A DNA stretch of 37,834 nucleotides from GCA-003244245 sp035463315 (lineage in GTDB: Bacteria > Actinomycetota > Actinomycetes > Mycobacteriales > Pseudonocardiaceae). The stretch spans positions 1-37,834 of the forward strand of contig DATHTJ010000140.1 of assembly GCA_035463315.1 (NCBI GenBank), in the 5' to 3' direction. The notes under the pieces were generated by a model that saw only the letters and a program-made list of their open reading frames with translations, made no database searches and had not been told where the DNA came from. Below, one piece after another: positions 14,914 through 22,322 of this stretch (position 1 is its first letter; the number at the start of each line of letters is the position of its first letter). The position numbers were made by a program, and so were the translations under genes.

Positions 14914-15986
14914 CGCCAGGTGTAGCGGGTCAGCAGCTGATGCTGGGCCTCGGTTCCCAGTGACCGGCGAAGCTCCTGGTCGGTTGCGAGCTCGGTGATG
15001 GCCGCCTCCCAGCCGGAAAGGTCACCGGGTGGGCAGAGCAGGCAATTGACCCGGTCGATGAGGACCTCGCGCAGTACCGGGAGGTCTGAGGCGATGATCG
15101 CCCGGCCCTGAGCCATGTACTCGAAGAGCTTCATCGGTGAGGTCCACCGGCTGATGTCGCCGATTCCGCCGGCGCAGGCCACCTTTGTCTGGTACGGGGC
15201 TAGCACGATTTCGAAGCTGCGGTAGTAAGGACCGAGCGCGGCGGGCGGTTGATGTCCGTGGAAGTACACGTTGGGGTGGGAGGACCGCTGCTCCCAATGA
15301 GAGCGGTCCTCGCTGGTACCGCCGACCAGGTGGAAGTCGAGAGCGGGAAGCCGCCCCGCGAGGCCGAGGATGACGTCGATGCCCCGTCCGGGATACAGGT
15401 GACCGACATATCCTATTTTCACCGCCTCCGGGCGTCCTGGGAGGCACACCGCCGCGCAGGCCGGCTTCGGCGGGTCAGCGCCGTCGGGCGCGACAAGGAG
15501 ATCCACACTGTCGAGTTCGGGGAAGGCTTGCCGATAGTCGTCCGCGAGCATCGCGGAGACCGTCACGACTCGCTGGAGTGTGCGCGCCCGGAAAAGCCGT
15601 CGCTCCAGCCACCGCCAGACTCGGTCGTCCCACAGCAGGTGGGTCTCATAGACGAGCGGGCCGAGATCAGACATGGCAACCAGGCTGTACAGGTCCCGTC
15701 CGTAGGCGAGGTCGGGCCGCCCTCGGCGGCGGATGTCGCCCCGGACTCGCAACGCCCTGATCCCCATGCCGAGCAGAGCGATCGACGGCGCCCCGATCGT
15801 GCGGATAGGGAAGCGGTGGCGGACGCCGTAGTAGTCGTACACGTCCTCGGTGCGGACCGATCCGGGCAGGGCGTAGAGGGTCACCTCGTGACCGGCTTCG
15901 GTGAAGGCGTCGCACATCCGCATGACGTGCACACCGTTGGCGTAGACCGACGGGATGCTCCCGGAGTGCAGGTAGGCCAGCCGCAT
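14886..15986 (-). CDS. GT-B glycosyltransferase (GT4-like)
   Basis: A 366-residue glycosyltransferase. The N terminus RLAYLHSGSIPSVYANGVHVMRMCDAF is the acceptor-domain start typical of GT4 enzymes. VKIGYVGHLYPGRGIDVILGLA starts the donor domain, and SPMKLFEYMAQGRAIIASDLPVLREVL holds the ExxxxxxxE nucleotide-sugar motif. The C-terminal TRYTWRQRVDRVL is usual. Start is ATG 15986, eight bases after the stop of the oxygenase gene on the same strand. Three minus-strand genes (methyltransferase, oxygenase, glycosyltransferase) therefore form a probable operon reading from 17741 to 14886. No signal peptide or membrane anchor is seen, so it acts in the cytoplasm or at the membrane face. Confidence 0.88.
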   Translation of the reverse strand: MRLAYLHSGSIPSVYANGVHVMRMCDAFTEAGHEVTLYALPGSVRTEDVYDYYGVRHRFPIRTIGAPSIALLGMGIRALRVRGDIRRRGRPDLAYGRDLYSLVAMSDLGPLVYETHLLWDDRVWRWLERRLFRARTLQRVVTVSAMLADDYRQAFPELDSVDLLVAPDGADPPKPACAAVCLPGRPEAVKIGYVGHLYPGRGIDVILGLAGRLPALDFHLVGGTSEDRSHWEQRSSHPNVYFHGHQPPAALGPYYRSFEIVLAPYQTKVACAGGIGDISRWTSPMKLFEYMAQGRAIIASDLPVLREVLIDRVNCLLCPPGDLSGWEAAITELATDQELRRSLGTEAQHQLLTRYTWRQRVDRVLP

Positions 15987-15994
15987 GACCAGCC

Positions 15995-16879
15995 CTACCC
16001 AACCCGGGTCCCGATAGCCCGGGAACGAATGGTCCGTGCGAGGTTTCTGGCATAGCCCGCTGTCGCCCGGGAGCGTAGCGACGCCAAAGGCTGCAGGGCG
16101 GTGCCGAGCAGGCGGGTGTCGTAGTAGGGCACCCAGCCGCTACCCCGTGGGTTGTACCGGGGAGTTCCAAGGCTGAGACGTTTGGTCAGGACGTAGCGCG
16201 TCTCGTCGGTCGCGTTGGGTTCCGAGGAGTGCAGGTGATCTCCCGCGAACAGCAGGATGGCCCCGGACTCCATCTCGAAGTTGAGGGGCCTCCCCACCGG
16301 GGTGTCTTGCTGCCGTGCGTCCTGCCGGTAGGCGTCAGGGAAAACGAGCAGGCCATTGCCCTTGCGGACACGGCTGATCGCCATCCACAGATTGATCGAG
16401 TTGATGCTCGTGTTGTACCAGGAGTCGCGGTGAAGGTCGTGCGGGACCATGAACCCGGTCAATTCCTCGAATGCGGTCCGGTGCGTGAGGATCGTCTGCT
16501 CGGGCAGCATGATCCGGACTCCGGAGTGGTGCCCGAGGTAGAGGGGAGAGCGTTGCCGCGACAGGCTCGCGGCGAAGGCGAGCGCGATCCGGGTGGCGAT
16601 GGGTCGCAGCCGGGTCTCCAGGATCGTGCGGGCGGCCGAGACCTGTGCCGGGGTGACCACAGTGTGCAGCTGTTCGAGCCCGCGGCGTTCCACTTCCTGG
16701 GCGCTGTGGGGGGACGCCGCGTCGGCGAGAGCGCTGAATGTCTCCCGGCGTACCACCTCGAGCATGCCGTGACGGCGCAGCCAGCCCACCACGATGACGA
16801 TCCGCCCGGCCAGGACCTCGCGCAGCGACAGGTCCACCGTGGTCGAATCGGGCGAGATGAGACAGGGCTGGCTCGACAT
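15995..16879 (-). CDS. 2OG-Fe(II) oxygenase, phytanoyl-CoA dioxygenase-like
   Basis: A 294-residue protein of the PhyH-like non-haem iron family. The iron ligands are likely His150 and Asp152 in PHDLHRDSWYN and His217 in GDHLHSSEPN, with Arg228 (DETRYVL) binding 2-oxoglutarate. INLWMAISRVRKGNGLLVFPDAY is the conserved core strand region between them. Such enzymes hydroxylate, and occasionally halogenate or desaturate, small molecules; the substrate here is unknown. I chose ATG 16879, preceded by AGGAGG. An open frame continues upstream to 17203 but overlaps the neighbouring gene and lacks family residues. It sits between a methyltransferase and a glycosyltransferase in one minus-strand operon. 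Confidence 0.82.
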   Translation of the reverse strand: MSSQPCLISPDSTTVDLSLREVLAGRIVIVVGWLRRHGMLEVVRRETFSALADAASPHSAQEVERRGLEQLHTVVTPAQVSAARTILETRLRPIATRIALAFAASLSRQRSPLYLGHHSGVRIMLPEQTILTHRTAFEELTGFMVPHDLHRDSWYNTSINSINLWMAISRVRKGNGLLVFPDAYRQDARQQDTPVGRPLNFEMESGAILLFAGDHLHSSEPNATDETRYVLTKRLSLGTPRYNPRGSGWVPYYDTRLLGTALQPLASLRSRATAGYARNLARTIRSRAIGTRVG

Positions 16880-16910
16880 GCCTGCGCCTCCTACCAGGTA
16901 GGTAACTAGC

Positions 16911-17741
16911 TCACCGAGTGGGTTTGAACGCCCGCAGCGAGAACGACAGGGGCACCGACGGCAGCTCGGCAGGCAGGTGCCACCAGCCGTCGGCGGCGAG
17001 CTCCAGGAACGGGAACATCCGCCAGGCCACGAACGGCCACTCGTGCAGGAACTCGATGCGCAGGCCGGCCTCGACCAGCGCGCACACGATGTCACCCAGG
17101 CCGTGCCCCCACCCGTACTCGACGCTGGTAACCATGGCCTCCGGCACAGCGCAGGGGCTCTCGTACTCAAAGCACAGTGGCTCGGCCCGCTCGAAGTAGG
17201 CATAGCGAGGCCGCAGGACAGCCTCGGTCACCTTGTTGTCGAAGATCCACGCGGTCGGGTGGGACTCGAACACGTAGAAGAGCCCGCCCGGGGCGAGGAA
17301 GTGGGAGACGACCTCGGTCCAGCGGCGCAGGTCGGGCAGCCAGCCGAGCACCCCATGGGAGGTGTAGACGATGTCGAAAGTTTCGTCGAGGACCGCCGGT
17401 AGGTCGTAGACGTTCGACTCGATGAAGCTGGCAGGTAGCTCCAGCTCGGCGGCGAGAGCTCGCGCGAGCGTCACCCCCTCGTGGGAGAAGTCCACACCGG
17501 TGGCGCGTGCGCCCAGCCGTGCCCAGGAGAGGGTGTCAATGCCGACGTGGCTCTGGAGGTGGAGCAGCGAACGGCCAGCGACATCGCCGACTTCGGTACG
17601 CTCCAGATCCCGAATCCTTACCCCACCGCGTCGGAAGCCGTCAAGGTCGTAGAACACCGATCCGGCTTTCAACGGCGTCCACACCTCCCACTGACGCCGG
17701 TTCGCCTCCATGTAGGCATGAGGATCCATCGCTGAGCACAC
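16911..17741 (-). CDS. class I SAM-dependent methyltransferase
   Basis: A 276-residue protein. LLHLQSHVGIDTLSWARLGARATGVDFS is the SAM-binding motif I to II region of a subgroup in which the usual GxGxG loop is replaced by a xHxGxDT form. FDIVYTSHGVLGWLPDL is motif IV to post-IV, and FLAPGGLFYVFESHP is motif V. The C-terminal half contains WGHGLGDIVCALVEAGLRIEFLHEWPF. The first gene of the minus-strand trio, it starts at GTG 17741 with a GATGAGG site; ATG 17729 is an alternative. Its promoter should lie in the 119-base divergent gap shared with the epimerase gene. Substrate unknown. Confidence 0.82.
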   Translation of the reverse strand: MCSAMDPHAYMEANRRQWEVWTPLKAGSVFYDLDGFRRGGVRIRDLERTEVGDVAGRSLLHLQSHVGIDTLSWARLGARATGVDFSHEGVTLARALAAELELPASFIESNVYDLPAVLDETFDIVYTSHGVLGWLPDLRRWTEVVSHFLAPGGLFYVFESHPTAWIFDNKVTEAVLRPRYAYFERAEPLCFEYESPCAVPEAMVTSVEYGWGHGLGDIVCALVEAGLRIEFLHEWPFVAWRMFPFLELAADGWWHLPAELPSVPLSFSLRAFKPTR

Positions 17742-17761
17742 GCCGTCGACCTCATCTCATT

Positions 17762-17777
17762 TGTTCGATTGCGAACA
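17762..17777. promoter_or_regulatory. 6-bp inverted repeat in divergent promoter region
   Basis: TGTTCG, spacer ATTG, CGAACA lies 21 bases upstream of the methyltransferase start and about 84 before the epimerase start. This AT-rich divergent gap also has a weaker AACT...AGTT repeat near 17816-17834. A repressor operator controlling both directions is plausible, but no candidate regulator is encoded in the island. Confidence 0.4.
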
Positions 17778-17860
17778 TCGTGAACTTGTCGGAGTGGACC
17801 CAGGGATGTGACGATAACTGTATACGATAGTTGCTGATTGAGACTTGGGGGAGATGTTCG

Positions 17861-18823
17861 ATGCGGGCTGTGGTCACCGGCGCTGCCGGATTCGTCGGAT
17901 CCCATCTGTGCGCGCACCTGTTGGCCGGCGGTGACGAGGTCGTTGGCATCGACATGCTCACCGACTACTATGACCCGGCCCTCAAGGAGCGGAATCTGAC
18001 GCCGCTCCGGAACTTCGACGCCTTCTCCTTCCACCGCGTCGACCTGCTGGACGCGCCGCTGTCGCTGCTCCTGGAGGGGGCTGAGGTGATCTACCACCTG
18101 GCCGGCCAACCCGGGGTGCGCTCCTCGTGGGACCACGACTTCCCCCAGTACGTCACCCGCAACGTGCTGGTTACCCACGCGATACTGGAAGCTATCCGGG
18201 GCCGGCCGATGCGCAAGATGGTCTTCGCTTCCAGCTCCTCGGTGTACGGCGAGGTGCAGACCTACCCCACCGTCGAGACGCTGCGACCGCAGCCAGCTTC
18301 GCCCTACGGGGTGACGAAGCTGGCTGCCGAGCATCTCTGCGAGCTGTACCGGACGACGTTCGGAATACCCACCGTCTCGCTGCGCCTGTTCAGTGTCTAT
18401 GGGCCGCAACAACGTCCCGACATGGCCTTTTCCCGCATGCTGGCGGCCGTCACGCACGATCGGCCGTTCCCTCTTTACGGCGACGGCGAGCAGACTCGTG
18501 ACTTCACCTACGTATCAGATGCGGTCGCCGCTATGCGGGCCGCGGCCTGCTCGGAGTTCACCGGGATCGCCAACGTCGGCGGCGGTAACCAGGTGTCGAT
18601 GAACCAGGTGATCGCTGCCATCGAGCAGCTCGCCGGCCCTGTTCAGCTGGTCAGATTGCCTGTCATCCGCGGCGAGGTACGCCATACCGGTGCCGACATC
18701 ACGCTGGCCAGGGCCGTATTCGGCTACACCCCGACGGTGAGCCTGACCGACGGGCTCGCCGCCATGGTGGCGGCCGAGCATCGAGCTGGTCGCAACCATG
18801 AACTCTCACGTGAACTACTCTGA
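17861..18823 (+). CDS. NAD-dependent nucleotide-sugar epimerase
   Basis: A 320-residue extended short-chain dehydrogenase. AVVTGAAGFVGSHLCAHLL is the NAD-binding GxxGxxG motif, followed by VVGIDMLTDYYD. IYHLAGQPGVRSSW, FASSSSVYGEV (catalytic serine region) and SPYGVTKLAAEHL (YxxxK) complete the active site. The pattern matches UDP-glucuronate 4-epimerase/UDP-glucose epimerase-like enzymes, so it probably makes the sugar donor for the island's glycosyltransferases. I chose ATG 17861, seven bases after GGGGGAG; an upstream frame start at 17831 adds non-family residues. It is the last gene of the island before the conserved peptidase. The exact sugar cannot be decided from sequence. Confidence 0.87.
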   Translation: MRAVVTGAAGFVGSHLCAHLLAGGDEVVGIDMLTDYYDPALKERNLTPLRNFDAFSFHRVDLLDAPLSLLLEGAEVIYHLAGQPGVRSSWDHDFPQYVTRNVLVTHAILEAIRGRPMRKMVFASSSSVYGEVQTYPTVETLRPQPASPYGVTKLAAEHLCELYRTTFGIPTVSLRLFSVYGPQQRPDMAFSRMLAAVTHDRPFPLYGDGEQTRDFTYVSDAVAAMRAAACSEFTGIANVGGGNQVSMNQVIAAIEQLAGPVQLVRLPVIRGEVRHTGADITLARAVFGYTPTVSLTDGLAAMVAAEHRAGRNHELSRELL

Positions 18824-18830
18824 CCCGACT

Positions 18831-19928
18831 ATGTCCCATCCTCGGCGCCGCGCGGCGCTCCGCGAGCTGCTCCGCGAGCTGCAACTCGACGCGCTGCTGG
18901 TCACGGATCTGCTCAACATCCGCTACCTCACCGGATTCACCGGATCCAGTGGCGCCCTGCTGGTGCACGTCGAGGGCGACGAGCGCAGCGTGTTCGCCAC
19001 CGACGGCCGTTACCGCACGCAGTCCCAGCAGCAGGTGCCCGACCTGCGCCGGGTGATCGACAGGTCCCGCCATCTGCGGTTGGTCAAAGAAGCCACCGAG
19101 GCGGGAACCGGCCGGCTGGGTTTCGAGAGCCACGTGGTGACCGTGGACGGGCATGCCGCCCTCGCGAAGGTCGCTGGCGCGGACCTGCTGGTCGCTACCT
19201 CGCGGCCGGTGGAAAGGTTGCGGCTGATCAAGGACGATACCGAGGTCGCCACCCTGCGCGCCGCCTGTGCAGCCGCCGATACCGCCCTGGCCGGGCTGCT
19301 GGCCGACGGTGGGCTGCGTCCGGGTCGCACTGAGCGCGAGGTGGCACGCGACCTGGAGGCTCGGATGGTGGCTGCGGGCGCTGCCGGTCCCTCGTTCGAG
19401 ACCATCGTGGCGACCGGCGCGAACTCCGCGGTGCCCCACCACCGCCCGACCGACGCCGTGCTGTGCCGTGGTGACCTGCTGAAACTGGACTTCGGTGCCC
19501 TGGTCGACGGCTATCACTCCGACATGACTCGCACCGTGGTGCTGGGAGAGCCGGCCGGGTGGCAGCGGGAGCTCTATGACCTGGTTGCCGCCGCGCAGGC
19601 CGCCGGGTGTGCCGCGCTGCGGGCCGGGGCCGACGTCCGCAGCGTGGACGCGGCCGCCCGGAACGTGATCGTCCACGCCGGGCATGGCGAGGACTTCGTG
19701 CACGGTCTCGGGCACGGCGTCGGCCTGCAGATTCACGAGGCTCCGGCGTTGTCGCAGTTCGGGGTCGGTACACTGGCGGCAGGCATGACGGTCACCGTTG
19801 AGCCGGGTGTCTACTTGGCAGATCGGGGCGGCGTGCGCATCGAGGACACTCTCGTCGTCTCCGACGGCGAGCCCGAGCTCCTCACCCTGACCACAAAGGA
19901 CCTCGTGGTCGTGCCCTGCTTGCGATGA
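18831..19928 (+). CDS. pepQ: Xaa-Pro aminopeptidase (M24 family)
   Basis: A 365-residue cytoplasmic metallopeptidase that releases N-terminal residues preceding proline. The N-terminal creatinase-like domain has LLVTDLLNIRYLTGFTGSSGALLV. The C-terminal pita-bread domain has the five metal ligands: LDFGALVDGYHSDMTRT (two Asp), GLGHGVGLQIHEAP (His), TVEPGVYL (Glu) and GVRIEDTLVV (Glu). Actinobacteria conserve it directly before efp. I chose ATG 18831 (MSHPRRRAALRELL), as homologues begin there; ATG 18798 overlaps the epimerase end. No Shine-Dalgarno is seen before 18831, so a leaderless transcript or coupling to the epimerase is possible. The symbol is the usual one for actinobacterial orthologues. 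Confidence 0.92.
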   Translation: MSHPRRRAALRELLRELQLDALLVTDLLNIRYLTGFTGSSGALLVHVEGDERSVFATDGRYRTQSQQQVPDLRRVIDRSRHLRLVKEATEAGTGRLGFESHVVTVDGHAALAKVAGADLLVATSRPVERLRLIKDDTEVATLRAACAAADTALAGLLADGGLRPGRTEREVARDLEARMVAAGAAGPSFETIVATGANSAVPHHRPTDAVLCRGDLLKLDFGALVDGYHSDMTRTVVLGEPAGWQRELYDLVAAAQAAGCAALRAGADVRSVDAAARNVIVHAGHGEDFVHGLGHGVGLQIHEAPALSQFGVGTLAAGMTVTVEPGVYLADRGGVRIEDTLVVSDGEPELLTLTTKDLVVVPCLR

Positions 19929-19965
19929 CCGGCCTGATTATCTATGAACGGAGTGACAGGCTGAC

Positions 19966-20529
19966 GTGGCCACCACCAATGACCTGAAGAACGGACTCGT
20001 GCTCAACCTCGACGGCCAGCTGTGGTCGGTCGTGAAATTCCAGCATGTGAAACCAGGAAAGGGCGGCGCCTTCGTGCGGACCACCCTGAAGAATGTGCTG
20101 TCCGGCAAGGTCGTGGACAAGACCTTCAACGCGGGCACCGCGGTCGACACCGCCACCGTCGACCGGCGCGAGATGACCTACCTCTACCCCGACGGTGCCG
20201 ACTTCGTGTTCATGGACACCGACACCTTCGACCAGATCACCATTCCTGGCGAGACCGTCGGAGATGCGGCGAAGTACCTGCTGGACAACCACACCGCGCT
20301 GGTCGCAGTGCATGACGGCACCCCGCTCTACGTCGAGTTGCCCACCTCGGTGGAGTTGGTGATCTCGCATACCGACCCGGGCCTGCAGGGCGACCGGTCG
20401 ACTGGCGGCACCAAGCCCGCCACGCTGGAGACCGGCGCAGAGATTCAGGTGCCGCTATTCCTCAGCACCGGCGAGAAGGTCAAGGTCGACACCCGGGACG
20501 GGCGTTACCTCGGCCGCGTCAGCTCCTGA
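19966..20529 (+). CDS. efp: elongation factor P
   Basis: Binds ribosomes stalled at proline stretches and stimulates peptide-bond formation. The 187 residues start ATTNDLKNGLVLNLDGQLWSVVKFQHVKPGKGGAFVRTTLKN. The PGKG loop carries the conserved lysine that contacts the peptidyl-transferase centre. TGAEIQVPLFLSTGEKVKVDTRDGRYLGRV is the C-terminal signature. Start is GTG 19966 behind GGAGTG. It follows pepQ by 37 bases and precedes nusB by one base, so efp and nusB are certainly cotranscribed. No EpmA-type modification gene is nearby. Confidence 0.97.
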   Translation: MATTNDLKNGLVLNLDGQLWSVVKFQHVKPGKGGAFVRTTLKNVLSGKVVDKTFNAGTAVDTATVDRREMTYLYPDGADFVFMDTDTFDQITIPGETVGDAAKYLLDNHTALVAVHDGTPLYVELPTSVELVISHTDPGLQGDRSTGGTKPATLETGAEIQVPLFLSTGEKVKVDTRDGRYLGRVSS

Positions 20530-20530
20530 C

Positions 20531-20935
20531 GTGGGCGCCCGCAGCAAGGCCCGCAAACGCGCCGTCGACATTCTCTTCGAATCCGACCTGCGCGGGCTGG
20601 ACCCGGTCGCGCTGGTCGCCGAGCGGGTCGGGGCGCCAGGGCTGCCCCCGGTCAGCGACTACACCGTCTCGTTGGTGCAGGGCGTGGTCGCGCACCAGGA
20701 GGACATCGACCGGATGCTCGCCGAGCATGCCCGGGGTTGGACCGTGGCGCGGATGCCCGCGGTAGACCGAGCGGTGCTCCGGCTGGGCGTGTTCGAACTG
20801 CTGTTCTCCGATGAGGTGGACGATGCAGTAGCCATCGATGAGGCCATCGAGCTGGCCAGGTCGCTGTCCACCGACGACTCGCCGCGCTTTGTCAACGGTG
20901 TGCTGGGCGCGCTAGCGCGTCAAGCACACGCGTGA
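20531..20935 (+). CDS. nusB: transcription antitermination factor NusB
   Basis: A 134-residue all-helical RNA-binding protein that joins NusE on boxA RNA during rRNA transcription. ARSKARKRAVDILFESDLRG is the N-terminal arginine-rich RNA-binding helix. The core has TVARMPAVDRAVLRLGVFELLF and VAIDEAIELARSLSTDDSPRFVNGVLGALAR, both standard. GTG 20531 starts one base after the efp stop. Its stop codon lies inside the left arm of the strong hairpin that separates it from convergent bldD. Confidence 0.96.
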   Translation: MGARSKARKRAVDILFESDLRGLDPVALVAERVGAPGLPPVSDYTVSLVQGVVAHQEDIDRMLAEHARGWTVARMPAVDRAVLRLGVFELLFSDEVDDAVAIDEAIELARSLSTDDSPRFVNGVLGALARQAHA

Positions 20936-20972
20936 GTGGCGATCAGCGCTCTCACCCTGATCGCCACTCACG
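20931..20972. terminator. bidirectional terminator between nusB and bldD
   Basis: CGTGAGTGGCGATCAG and CTGATCGCCACTCACG form a perfect 16-bp stem with a 10-base loop. It fills the gap between two convergent genes and includes the nusB stop. On the plus strand it is followed by a modestly T-rich stretch (ACTCTTCTTT). Confidence 0.85.
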
Positions 20973-20974
20973 AG

Positions 20975-21463
20975 CTACTCTTCTTTCGCGGGGCGAGCCT
21001 CCGGGGGCAGCACTCCCCAGCCGATCAGCTGTTCGGTGAGATCCCCCGGCGACATGTCGTAGATGATCGCCAGCGAGCGCAGGTCCTCCGTGCGGATGGA
21101 CAGCACCTTGCCGTTGTAGTCGCCGCGCTGGCTCTGGATCGTCGCGGCATAGCGGGCCAGCGGACCTACCTTGTCCACCGGCAACTGCTGCAGACGCTCC
21201 AGGTTGATGACGATCTTGGTGGCTGGTTCCCCCCCTGAGGGTATCCGACCCTCCGGTAGCAGTTCGGGCACCGGGACTCCGTAGAAGTCGGCTAGCTCGG
21301 CGAGCTTCTGCACGGTGACCGCGCGGTCACCCCGCTCGTAGGAGCCAACCACTACGGCCTTCCAGCGGCCCGCCGACTTCTGCTCGACACCGTGCAGCGA
21401 CAGCCCCTGCTGCTGACGGATGCCACGCAGTTTGGACCCCAGTGCCTTCGCGTAGTCGCCCAT
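20975..21463 (-). CDS. bldD: BldD-type developmental regulator
   Basis: A 162-residue DNA-binding protein. In Streptomyces, BldD represses sporulation genes when its dimer is held by a tetramer of c-di-GMP. The N-terminal helix-turn-helix spans about residues 6-66 (LRGIRQQQGLSLHGVEQKS ... VVVGSYERGDRAVTVQKLAELADFYGVP). The C-terminal domain has RGDYNGKVLSIRTED at 113-127, exactly the RxD-x8-RxxD c-di-GMP signature. ATG 21463 follows AAGGAG. It is convergent with nusB and divergent from pyrR, the usual position. It implies a morphologically complex actinomycete with c-di-GMP control of development. Confidence 0.95.
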   Translation of the reverse strand: MGDYAKALGSKLRGIRQQQGLSLHGVEQKSAGRWKAVVVGSYERGDRAVTVQKLAELADFYGVPVPELLPEGRIPSGGEPATKIVINLERLQQLPVDKVGPLARYAATIQSQRGDYNGKVLSIRTEDLRSLAIIYDMSPGDLTEQLIGWGVLPPEARPAKEE

Positions 21464-21749
21464 CTGGCGCTTCTCCTTAACTTCTTCAACCCCGACCAGT
21501 CAACGCCTTCGGCGCCGCGCACGTCGGGATGATACGGAGAGTAATGCTGCGCTGAGTAACCTTCCAGGTCAAGCCATTAGGGGCCGAACACTGAGGAGAG
21601 TCACGTACACCACCCGGACGGGGCAGTGATTGAGCACCAGCAACCCCCTGATGCGACGTCCTGATACCGTCGGCGACCGGGTCCGGGCTCCTGCCCGGTA
21701 CCTGACGTCCTTTAAGACCCGTCCGGTGAGGCGGGGAAGGAGGTCCACC
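21464..21749. other. divergent bldD/pyrR intergenic region
   Basis: This 286-base gap holds the promoters for bldD (leftward) and the pyr operon (rightward) plus the pyr leader RNA. A TTGACT-like element lies on the minus strand about 40 bases before bldD. I cannot place transcription starts. A further stem, CCGGG...CCCGG, sits upstream of the PyrR-binding hairpin near 21678-21697. Confidence 0.5.
21718..21735 (+). promoter_or_regulatory. PyrR-binding hairpin in the pyr leader
   Basis: CCCG, then TCCGGTGAGG, then CGGG matches the PyrR RNA consensus UCCNGNGAGGY exactly in the loop. The right arm runs directly into the pyrR ribosome site (GGGGAAGGAGG). In mycobacteria PyrR is known to repress the pyr operon translationally at this kind of site; there is no following terminator T-run here, consistent with that mode. 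Confidence 0.82.
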
Positions 21750-22322
21750 GTGTCGTCCCCCTTTGGGACGGGCGCGGCAGGATCACCGCGGCAGCATGAG
21801 CTGCTCTCGGCGGCCGATGTCGCGCGCATCGTCGCTCGAATCGCGCACCAGATCATCGAGCGCACCGCTCCCCAGCCGGTGGTGCTGCTTGGCATCCCCA
21901 CCCGCGGCGTCCCGCTGGTGCACCGGCTGGCAGACCGGATCCGTGAGTTCGGCGGGACGCTGGCCGGCGTGGGCACTCTGGATGTCACCCTTTACCGGGA
22001 TGACCTGCGGCGCAGGCCCACCAGGCCACTGCAGCCCACCGAGCTGCCCGCCGGTGGGCTCGATGATGCGCTGGTCGTGCTGGTCGATGACGTGCTGTAC
22101 TCCGGCCGCACCGTAGCGGCGGCGCTGGACGCAGTGCGCGAGTACGGCCGCCCGCGGGCGGTACAACTCGCCGTGTTGGTCGACCGCGGCCACCGGGAAC
22201 TGCCGATCCGGGCCGACTACGTGGGCAAGAACGTGCCCACTTCCCCGGAGGAGGAGGTCGGTGTGCTGCTCGTTGAGACCGATGGCACCGATGCTGTCGT
22301 GATCCGCCGGGGGCCCCGGTGA
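21750..22322 (+). CDS. pyrR: PyrR regulator / uracil phosphoribosyltransferase
   Basis: RNA-binding repressor of the pyrimidine operon with weak uracil phosphoribosyltransferase activity; 190 residues. LLGIPTRGVPLVHRLADRI and VVLVDDVLYSGRTVAAALDAV (PRPP-binding loop) are diagnostic, as is LVDRGHRELPIRADYVGKNVPTS. I chose GTG 21750, seven bases after the GGAAGGAGG site that overlaps the PyrR-binding hairpin; the frame is open further upstream but through the leader. Its stop overlaps the pyrB start. Regulation is probably by UMP/UTP-bound PyrR masking its own ribosome site. Confidence 0.95.
   Translation: MSSPFGTGAAGSPRQHELLSAADVARIVARIAHQIIERTAPQPVVLLGIPTRGVPLVHRLADRIREFGGTLAGVGTLDVTLYRDDLRRRPTRPLQPTELPAGGLDDALVVLVDDVLYSGRTVAAALDAVREYGRPRAVQLAVLVDRGHRELPIRADYVGKNVPTSPEEEVGVLLVETDGTDAVVIRRGPR

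Noticed and set aside
16880..17203. Upstream extension of the 2OG oxygenase frame
   Set aside because: Extends antisense-free but overlaps the methyltransferase coding region in another frame; the ATG at 16879 has AGGAGG and family-like length.
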